Assembly: GCA_000431795.1 (NCBI GenBank)
Contig: FR887364.1
Span: forward strand, 47,416-59,424
Direction of reading: 5' to 3'
DNA from: Clostridium sp. CAG:302
GTDB lineage: Bacteria; Bacillota_I; Bacilli_A; RF39; UBA660
DNA length: 12,009 bases
Position 1 is the first letter of the stretch. Each line of letters begins with the position of its first letter. The position numbers were made by a program, and so were the translations under genes. Shown piece after piece: positions 6,748-12,009 of the stretch. The notes beneath the pieces were generated by a model. It ran no database searches. It worked only from the letters and a program-made list of their open reading frames with translations, and had not been told where the DNA came from.

Positions 6748-7276
6748 TTCAAAGTATACTGAAGATTGGTTACCAATTAAAAGTATTGCCAATGGTGCAA
6801 TAATACTTGACAACAAGCAAAAAGTAACAGGAATCAAAATTAAACCCAGAAATATCTTTATTCTAGATCAAGGTACTCAAGATAATACCATAATAGCTTT
6901 AAAGAATTTCTATAACACAATTGACTTTGAGTTTTGGTTAATATCTGCAGATAGACCAGTAGATTTAAATAATTATCTTGCTAGATTACAATTATTATAT
7001 AATCAGACTCCTAATCCTGCTGTTAGAAAATTAATTAATCAAGATATAGACAAGGCTAATGATTTTATGAATAATAATATTACTGATACTGAGTATTATA
7101 TATTATTTAAAGATAAAAATGATGATTTAATTCAAAAAAGACTTAGAACTCTAATTACAGGACTTGCTAGTGCAGGGTTAGAAGCCAAGCAAGTATCTAA
7201 TGATGATTTAAGAATAATACTTGATAATTTCCTTAATAGCGGAATGACAACTAATTTTGGGACGGTGATTGCATAA
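6719..7276 (+). CDS. N-terminal domain of a VirB4/TraC-type ATPase, encoded as a separate gene
   Basis: The start at 6719 gives 185 residues. The sequence opens with a polar stretch, then DWLPIKSIANGAIILDNK, an alternation of beta strands (KVTGIKIKPRNIFIL) and helices, resembling the opening domain of VirB4-type ATPases in monoderm T4SS. Residues 95-145 carry a strand (TEYYILFKD) between charged helices. There is no Walker motif or membrane helix, so it is a soluble or membrane-peripheral cytoplasmic protein. Its TAA shares one base with the ATG of the next gene (TAATG), the usual signature of re-initiation coupling and fixed stoichiometry. This piece plus the next (185 + 594 = 779 residues) is about the size of an undivided VirB4 protein as I recall it, so a split VirB4 is the simplest view. 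An ancient frameshift is the alternative; the clean TAATG and the good SELAPKG opening of the next protein favour a real two-gene arrangement. Confidence 0.7.
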   Translation: MKNSATTKNSSKYTEDWLPIKSIANGAIILDNKQKVTGIKIKPRNIFILDQGTQDNTIIALKNFYNTIDFEFWLISADRPVDLNNYLARLQLLYNQTPNPAVRKLINQDIDKANDFMNNNITDTEYYILFKDKNDDLIQKRLRTLITGLASAGLEAKQVSNDDLRIILDNFLNSGMTTNFGTVIA

Positions 7277-9060
7277 TGAATTTTAAAAGTGAACTAGCTC
7301 CGAAAGGATTGCAATTTAATCCAGCAGACTTTGTTATTAGTGATAGATATGCTACAATACTAACAGTAATATCTTATCCAAGATTAATTGGTCCAGGATA
7401 TTTATCTAATTTAACTAATATGTCTGGTGTAAAAGTAGTTATTAAACATATTCCATTACCATTTTCAGTACTTGCTAAAATGTTAAATAAAGAAATAGCA
7501 GACTTAAAAAGTAGATATCAACAAGAAAAAGATAGAACTATTCAAGAAAGAATAAGACAAGATGTTGATTCATTAGAATATTTTATTCAGCAGTTTACTG
7601 CCTCACAAGCAAAAACATTTGACTTTCAAATGCATATCATGATTACTGCTGATACAAAAGAAGAATTAGAAAATAAAAAAGTTAGTATTAAGAACTATCT
7701 TGATGCTATGGAAATGAGAGCAATACCTCTTAGATTTGAACAAGAAAGAGTACTAAAATCTATACTTCCTATATTTGATAAACAAATAATAGAAACTAGA
7801 ATAGGTACACCTATGCCATCTCCAACAATGGCAGCTATGTATCCATTCATCTTTGATAGTATTAAAGATGATGGATTATCAACACTTCTTGGAGTAGATT
7901 TTTCTGGTGGTGTAGTACTATTTAATCAGTTCTTATATCAAATAAGAAAAGAAAGTAATAGGAATAATGCTAATATGATTATATTAGGTACTTCAGGTTC
8001 AGGTAAATCAACAGCAGCTAAACTAATACTTCGTAGTCATATTAGAAATGGTTACCAAATAGTAGCAGTTGATCCCGAAGGTGAAATAAGCGAAATGACA
8101 AGAATGTATGGAGGAGATGTCATAGACTTAGGTAAAGGTGGAGAATACGGAATGGTAAATCCACTTGAAATAATAATGGATGCCGATGAAAATGAAATAA
8201 AAACAGGATTAGGATATACTGTACTTAATAAAACATTACAATCATTAAAAGCATTCATGAAGTACTATGCACCAGATATTGAAGATGATGTATTAACATT
8301 ATTTAGTGAAGTAGTACAAGATACATATGCTAGATTTGGTATAACATTTACTTCAGATTTTACACAGTTTACGTCAAATCAATTTCCAACGTTCAGTGAT
8401 GTATATGTAACAGTAACAAGTAAATTAACATCAATGACTGAGAAAACTCATGAAAGAGATGTTATGGAAAGATTAGAATTAAAATTAAGACCATTTGTAA
8501 GAGAGTTACAATATTACTTTAATGGTCATACTTCAATAAATACTGATAGTGATTTCTTAGTATTTAATATAAAAGAATTAATGAATTCTGATGCTAACAT
8601 AAGAAATGCATTATTATTTAATGTTCTTAAGTTTGCTTGGGGATTATGTTTAAACCCAAATAAAAATACAGTACTATCAGTAGATGAAGCTCACGTATTA
8701 TTAGGCGCTAAAAATGAACTAGGTGCAGAATTCTTAGCACAAGTTCAAAGAAGAGCAAGAAAATATAATACAGGAACAATAATAATTACCCAGCAGCCAT
8801 CAGACTTTGTTGCAGATGGAATATTAATGCATGGTAAAGCAATATTTGATAACTCTTCATATTATTTAGTTATGGGACTAAAGAAACAATCAGTTGAAGA
8901 TTTATCTATGTTAATAGATTTAAATGATAATGAAAAAGAAGGCATAAAGAGATTTAGCCAAGGTGAAGCATTATTTGTATGTGGTAACAGAAGAATGCAA
9001 ATAAATGTAATTGTAACAGAAGATGAATTAGAGTCATTTGGCTCAGGTGGAGGATTATAA
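7276..9060 (+). CDS. virB4: VirB4-type T4SS ATPase
   Basis: A 594-residue protein whose ATG overlaps the preceding stop. Residues 1-200 are the VirB4-type N-terminal domain, with SELAPKGLQF and a following strand-rich segment, then a charged helix pair at about 70-110. The ATPase domain follows: Walker A GTSGSGKST at 238-246 (Lys244), the VDPEGE strand end at 265-270, Walker B VLSVDEAH at 466-473 (Asp470, Glu471), then QVQRRARKYNTGTIIITQQP at 489-508 with the arginines and the sensor glutamine pair typical of VirB4/TraC hexameric ATPases. It would sit at the cytoplasmic base of the channel and power pilus assembly and substrate transfer. No membrane helix is evident. All key motifs are intact, so the protein should be active. 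Confidence 0.93.
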   Translation: MNFKSELAPKGLQFNPADFVISDRYATILTVISYPRLIGPGYLSNLTNMSGVKVVIKHIPLPFSVLAKMLNKEIADLKSRYQQEKDRTIQERIRQDVDSLEYFIQQFTASQAKTFDFQMHIMITADTKEELENKKVSIKNYLDAMEMRAIPLRFEQERVLKSILPIFDKQIIETRIGTPMPSPTMAAMYPFIFDSIKDDGLSTLLGVDFSGGVVLFNQFLYQIRKESNRNNANMIILGTSGSGKSTAAKLILRSHIRNGYQIVAVDPEGEISEMTRMYGGDVIDLGKGGEYGMVNPLEIIMDADENEIKTGLGYTVLNKTLQSLKAFMKYYAPDIEDDVLTLFSEVVQDTYARFGITFTSDFTQFTSNQFPTFSDVYVTVTSKLTSMTEKTHERDVMERLELKLRPFVRELQYYFNGHTSINTDSDFLVFNIKELMNSDANIRNALLFNVLKFAWGLCLNPNKNTVLSVDEAHVLLGAKNELGAEFLAQVQRRARKYNTGTIIITQQPSDFVADGILMHGKAIFDNSSYYLVMGLKKQSVEDLSMLIDLNDNEKEGIKRFSQGEALFVCGNRRMQINVIVTEDELESFGSGGGL

Positions 9061-9071
9061 TACTCTCCATT

Positions 9072-9080
9072 AGGTGGTGA
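9072..9080 (+). promoter_or_regulatory. ribosome site favouring the ATG at 9086
   Basis: AGGTGGTGA lies 5 bases before ATG at 9086. A GTG at 9074 in the same frame lies inside this site, so it cannot use it; the ATG is preferred. Confidence 0.6.
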
Positions 9081-9085
9081 TATTA

Positions 9086-10264
9086 ATGTGGAAAGTTTTA
9101 TTAAAAAAATGGAAAGGTTTAAGTATTAAACAAAAAGCAGTTATAATTGGTATAGCAACATTAATTGCTTTTTTTCCAGTAATATTTATTGTAATATTAA
9201 CATCACCACTTTGGATAGATAATCTAGAAATTGGTGGTAGTTCAGGAAATTCATATGCATATAATGATTATTCTAAGATAAAAGAAAAAAATACTTACTG
9301 GTGGCCGGTAGGTAGTTCTGAAACAAGAGAGGAAAATGGAATAATTTATGCAGATGGAGAACCAGTTAGTACAACAATAACATCAGAATATGGTGGTGAC
9401 GATGGCTTTAGAACGAGTGATCACAATGGACTAGATATATCACCAGGTACTGGTGGAATAGGAACAGTAAATGTAATTGCAGTAGAAGCCGGAACAATTA
9501 TATATCCAAATAATGATACCGATATACAATATGAAGACAATGGCTATTATGGAAATACTGAGGGTGGTGGATTTGGTAATTATGTAATGATTGCTCATGA
9601 CGATGGTACAACCACAGTATATGGGCATATGGCCAAAAATAGTATTATAGTTAGAACAGGAGACAAGGTAGAACAAGGACAAGTTATTGGAAAAATAGGT
9701 AATAGCGGTTCTTCGACTGGAGCCCACTTGCATTTTGGTGTTATGATTAATGGTAGCTATGTCGACCCGTCTAACTACATATCAGCAACAAACACAAGAC
9801 CAAAAAGTAAGTATGGCAATACTATAACTGGTGATTCAAATAAACAAAGTGTATGTCTAACATTAAAAGCAAATGGAATATCAGAAAATGGTGTAATAGC
9901 ATTAATGACTAATATTAATCATGAAAGTTCATTTAATTATGAAGCATTAGGAGATTATAGTAATGGTGTAGCCACAAGTTATGGATTATGCCAGTGGCAT
10001 AATGAAAGATGGAACAATTTAAAAACAACATTTCCTAACAACTATAATACAATAGGTGGACAAATAAGTTTTCTATTGTATGAGTTAGAAAATGGCTATT
10101 CTACACTTTATAATAATCTTAACAATGGTAATGCATCAAGTGGCGATTTAACATATGATTTTTGTTATAATTTTGAAAGACCTGCAGATACAAAAAATAC
10201 TTGTACAAAAAGAAAAGAAAGTAGTAGTAGCTTTGTTGACTATGTTAAAAATGGTTGTAAATAA
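9086..10264 (+). CDS. membrane-anchored M23 peptidase plus phage-type lysozyme wall hydrolase
   Basis: A 392-residue protein when started at 9086. Residues 1-17 are basic, 18-43 a membrane helix without an obvious cleavage site, so the rest is exposed outside as an anchored enzyme. An M23/LytM endopeptidase domain spans about 98-232 with all zinc ligands: HNGLD (His113, Asp117), YGHM (His181) and HLHFG (His214, His216). A second domain at about 250-392 resembles phage tail lysozyme (Phage_lysozyme2): NINHESSF with Glu280 as likely catalytic acid, then SYGLCQWHNERW. Together they would cut peptide cross-links and the glycan strand, opening the wall for the secretion channel, the role of VirB1 and of Gram-positive T4SS hydrolases. 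It lies 25 bp after virB4 and 12 bp before the next gene, within the operon. Confidence 0.88.
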   Translation: MWKVLLKKWKGLSIKQKAVIIGIATLIAFFPVIFIVILTSPLWIDNLEIGGSSGNSYAYNDYSKIKEKNTYWWPVGSSETREENGIIYADGEPVSTTITSEYGGDDGFRTSDHNGLDISPGTGGIGTVNVIAVEAGTIIYPNNDTDIQYEDNGYYGNTEGGGFGNYVMIAHDDGTTTVYGHMAKNSIIVRTGDKVEQGQVIGKIGNSGSSTGAHLHFGVMINGSYVDPSNYISATNTRPKSKYGNTITGDSNKQSVCLTLKANGISENGVIALMTNINHESSFNYEALGDYSNGVATSYGLCQWHNERWNNLKTTFPNNYNTIGGQISFLLYELENGYSTLYNNLNNGNASSGDLTYDFCYNFERPADTKNTCTKRKESSSSFVDYVKNGCK

Positions 10265-10276
10265 AGGGTGATATAA

Positions 10277-11131
10277 ATGAAAAAGGATGATTTGAAAACG
10301 TTAGTAGTGGTAATCTTGGCTTGTGGTATACCATTAGCAATTGTACTAATACTAAATATAAAAAGTAATAGTGATAAACTAGAAGTAGTAAATGAATATA
10401 ATGATTATTTTTCAATTGTTAGCAGTGTAAACAAATATCTAAATTACACAAGTACCAATAATAAAGAAGCCATATACTCATTACTAGATAAAGAATATAT
10501 AACTAATAATGAAGTAACTATTAATAATGTATTAGATAAAGTATCAATATACCCAATAAATACATCGGTAAAAATAACTACAATGACTTCGGTAAATATT
10601 AAAAATAGTTATGCCTATTATTTAAAGGGAAGTATTATACAAAATAATTATAGCACTACTGAAGAAATAACTAATAATTTTGAAATGATAGTCTTAAAAG
10701 ATTTAGAGAATTTAACAATATCACTTTATCCAATTAACAATACAAACTATAAAAAAGTAATAGATCATATAAAGAAAATAAATATTGAAAGTAATGACTA
10801 TAATAAGATAAATAATTCTAGTATAGTAACTAAAGAAGAAATATGCTCCCTATATTTATCAGATTATTTAAATAGAATTAGAAATAATATAGATTCATCA
10901 TATTCATTATTAAGTGATAATATGAAAAAACAAAATGATTTCAATTCATTAGAAACGTATAGGAATTACATCAATAGTAATATCAATAAAATGTCAACAT
11001 CAGCAGATAAATGTTTTATGGAAAAAATAAAAGATAATAGAGTATACTCTGTTATTGATAAGAATGAAAATAAATTTGTATTTAATGAAGAATCTATTAT
11101 GAATTATAAGGTAGATATATATTTAAAGTAA
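10277..11131 (+). CDS. membrane-anchored protein, candidate VirB8/TcpC-like with two NTF2-like domains
   Basis: A 284-residue protein with an AAAGGGTGAT ribosome site. Residues 8-28 form a single N-terminal membrane helix with a basic cytoplasmic end; the rest lies outside. Residues 36-155 and 187-284 look like two related units: each begins with helices including an A/S-YSLLD/S pattern (EAIYSLLDKEYI; DSSYSLLSDNMK), followed by beta strands, as in NTF2-like folds. VirB8 and the Gram-positive TcpC proteins have such domains after a single membrane helix and serve as periplasmic or wall-side scaffolds of the channel. The sequence is asparagine/serine/isoleucine-rich with few distinctive residues, so the family assignment rests on layout, position at the end of the T4SS operon, and the repeated helix pattern. 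It is the last gene before a terminator. Confidence 0.55.
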   Translation: MKKDDLKTLVVVILACGIPLAIVLILNIKSNSDKLEVVNEYNDYFSIVSSVNKYLNYTSTNNKEAIYSLLDKEYITNNEVTINNVLDKVSIYPINTSVKITTMTSVNIKNSYAYYLKGSIIQNNYSTTEEITNNFEMIVLKDLENLTISLYPINNTNYKKVIDHIKKINIESNDYNKINNSSIVTKEEICSLYLSDYLNRIRNNIDSSYSLLSDNMKKQNDFNSLETYRNYINSNINKMSTSADKCFMEKIKDNRVYSVIDKNENKFVFNEESIMNYKVDIYLK

Positions 11132-11160
11132 GAACTTCAGACAAAGTTCTTATCTTTTTT
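11125..11160 (+). terminator. rho-independent terminator closing the secretion operon
   Basis: A 9-bp stem (11129-11137 with 11144-11152) around a 6-base loop, starting in the stop codon of the last gene and extendable by an AAAG/CTTT pairing past one bulged base. The run TTTTTT follows at 11155-11160. Confidence 0.78.
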
Positions 11161-11221
11161 GTATCTTTTAATATTGATATTTATGATAATTATTTTTTAT
11201 TTGATAAAAGATTAAAAAGTA

Positions 11222-11250
11222 TTGCGAAAATCAAAAATAAATGTTATTAT
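11222..11250 (+). promoter_or_regulatory. promoter for the Cys-rich surface protein
   Basis: TTGCGA at 11222-11227, a 17-base spacer and TATTAT at 11245-11250 (5 of 6), with an extended -10 TG at 11242-11243. Transcription would start about 25 bases before the GTG at 11279. This shows that the surface-protein gene is a separate transcription unit after the T4SS terminator. Confidence 0.72.
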
Positions 11251-11263
11251 TTATGTATAAGGT

Positions 11264-11269
11264 AAGGAG
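11264..11269 (+). promoter_or_regulatory. ribosome site fixing a GTG start at 11279
   Basis: AAGGAG lies 9 bases before GTG at 11279. The ATG at 11288 in the same frame is 18 bases away, too far, so the GTG is preferred. Confidence 0.75.
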
Positions 11270-11278
11270 TGATAAAGA

Positions 11279-12009
11279 GTGAAAAAAATGATACAAAAAA
11301 TAAAGGAAAATAAATTAAAATCAATTTGTATAGGTTTATCTGCATTTTTATTTGGTTTTATTACAGTAAGTTTATTTAATAATATGAATAATACTTATGC
11401 AATTGATACTAGTCCTGTTTGTCCTGTTGGATGGTATCTTGATACATGGTCTTCATCTGACACAGCATGCTGTCCTAAGAATCCAGAATATAAATATGGA
11501 GGTAAAGCATATGGCGGTTCATGTTCATTAGCTGGATCTATTGGTAGTAATTATGAAACTTGTCCTTATGGTACTAAAGGAACCGCTGGTTCTTGTTGGA
11601 TTGCTTCAGTACAGCCTGAAGCACCAGCTTGTTATGTTTGTGGAGGTAGTTCACAGGGAGTAGGTTCTTATGTTTGGGGAAATTATTCACAATCAAGTGC
11701 TTGTACAAAAACATCATTAACTTATAAAAATTGTAAGGCACCAACATATAGTTGTTGGATATGTGATGCTAATTCAAGCGGTAATAGAGAATATAAATGG
11801 GCAACAAGTGCACCATCAACATCTTGTTCTTCAGGTAGTTGGTATAAATCAAGTACAATTACATCGTCAGCAAATTGTGTGGCTCCAACATATAGTTGTT
11901 GGATATGTGATGCTAATTCAAGCGGTAATAGAGAATATAAATGGGCAACAAGTGCACCATCAACATCTTGTTCTTCAGGTAGTTGGTATAAATCAAGTAC
12001 AATTACATC
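11279..12009 (+). CDS. Cys-rich secreted surface protein with tandem repeats, 3' end outside the window
   Basis: The frame is open from GTG at 11279 to the window end, giving 243 complete codons. Residues 1-41 are a long signal peptide: a lysine-rich start, a hydrophobic stretch at about 15-33 and a probable cut after TYA. The mature part is rich in Cys, Ser, Gly, Trp and Tyr. Residues 46-110 are a first Cys-rich region, 113-152 a diverged repeat opening with CYVC, and from 154 there are near-identical 48-residue repeats with CWIC, a KWATSAP stretch and Cys at the end of each turn. The many cysteines suggest disulphide-braced exported modules. There is no cell-wall sorting signal in view; it would be at the C-terminus, beyond the window. 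It is probably a surface adhesin or repeat-stalk protein. Its base composition is visibly less AT-rich than the T4SS genes. Function is inferred. Confidence 0.8.
   Translation, partial: MKKMIQKIKENKLKSICIGLSAFLFGFITVSLFNNMNNTYAIDTSPVCPVGWYLDTWSSSDTACCPKNPEYKYGGKAYGGSCSLAGSIGSNYETCPYGTKGTAGSCWIASVQPEAPACYVCGGSSQGVGSYVWGNYSQSSACTKTSLTYKNCKAPTYSCWICDANSSGNREYKWATSAPSTSCSSGSWYKSSTITSSANCVAPTYSCWICDANSSGNREYKWATSAPSTSCSSGSWYKSSTIT
11738..12009 (+). repeat. 144-bp tandem repeat (48 codons), at least 1.9 copies
   Basis: Unit 1 is 11738-11881 and unit 2 begins at 11882 and is cut by the window end after 128 bases. The units differ at one third-codon base within the compared 128 bases. They are in-frame within the surface protein, so copy-number change keeps the frame. 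A diverged related unit lies before it at the protein level (residues 113-152). Confidence 0.92.

Larger units (their letters stand above)
2268..11131 (+). mobile_element. mating-channel block of a probable conjugative element (T4SS), boundaries not visible
   Basis: The run of a VirB2-like protein, a large secreted pilin-module protein, VirB6/TrbL-like, PrgI-like, VirB4 in two parts, a wall hydrolase and a VirB8-like candidate is the core of a monoderm type IV secretion system, known chiefly from integrative conjugative elements and conjugative plasmids. No relaxase, coupling ATPase, integrase, oriT or terminal repeats are seen in this window, so mobility is inferred from the gene set only. 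A non-mobile secretion system remains possible. Confidence 0.6.

Noticed and set aside
9074..9085. GTG at 9074 as start of the wall hydrolase
   Set aside because: It lies in the ribosome site itself; the ATG at 9086 fits better.
11161..11221. Small gene or riboswitch between the last T4SS gene and the surface protein
   Set aside because: Only A/T-rich sequence without an open frame with a ribosome site or any conserved aptamer-like structure.
11738..12009. CRISPR array or satellite DNA
   Set aside because: The unit is 144 bp, has no spacers, and is an exact multiple of three within an open frame, so it is a protein repeat.
1..12009. Mycoplasma-type genetic code (TGA read as Trp)
   Set aside because: Every gene is intact with TGA as stop, tryptophan is encoded by TGG, and a peptidoglycan hydrolase and signal peptides fit a walled host. 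No gene here ends in TGA, but that is expected at this base composition.
1..12009. tRNA, rRNA, transposase or integrase genes, attachment sites
   Set aside because: I searched by eye on both strands and saw no cloverleaf, rRNA motifs, DDE or tyrosine recombinase signatures, or flanking terminal repeats.

Overview
The window is an AT-rich stretch from a low-GC, Gram-positive-type bacterium. Evidence: strong AGGAGG-type ribosome sites, an A/T-biased codon choice, TAA/TAG stops, and a secreted peptidoglycan hydrolase, which implies a cell wall. All genes read cleanly with the standard bacterial code. A Firmicutes/Bacilli-Clostridia or Erysipelotrichia/RF39-like gut bacterium would fit, but the species cannot be named from sequence alone. 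All recognisable genes lie on the + strand.

Region 1 (1-2231) is a three-gene cassette of unknown function: the 3' end of a gene cut by the window edge (1-450), a 340-residue protein with an HEIEH zinc-metallopeptidase signature (452-1474), and a full-length paralogue of the first gene (1494-2189). The two paralogues share about 437 bp as a direct repeat (about 87% protein identity by hand alignment). The cassette ends at a strong 16-bp hairpin that overlaps the promoter of the next unit.

Region 2 (2268-2639) is a small two-helix VirB2/pilin-like protein with its own candidate promoter and its own terminator, so probably monocistronic.

Region 3 (about 2630-11160) is a tightly packed operon for a monoderm type IV secretion (conjugation) apparatus. 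In order: a 606-residue secreted protein ending in a second VirB2-like two-helix module; a VirB6/TrbL-like polytopic channel protein with a long tail; a PrgI-family (VirB3-like) protein; a VirB4 ATPase that appears split into a 185-residue N-terminal piece and a 594-residue ATPase piece joined by a TAATG overlap; a membrane-anchored M23 peptidase plus phage-type lysozyme wall hydrolase; and a membrane-anchored protein resembling tandem NTF2-like (VirB8/TcpC-like) domains. A rho-independent terminator closes the operon. No relaxase, coupling protein (VirD4/TcpA), integrase, oriT or attachment site is visible, so this is the mating-channel block of a larger conjugative element or a dedicated secretion system.

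Region 4 (11222-12009) carries a fresh promoter and the start of a cysteine-rich secreted surface protein (GTG start, signal peptide) with nearly perfect 144-bp tandem repeats running off the window. It is a candidate adhesin for mating contact or colonisation. The most notable points are the metallopeptidase flanked by paralogues, the large ectodomain fused to a pilin-like module, the split VirB4, and the expanding repeat protein.
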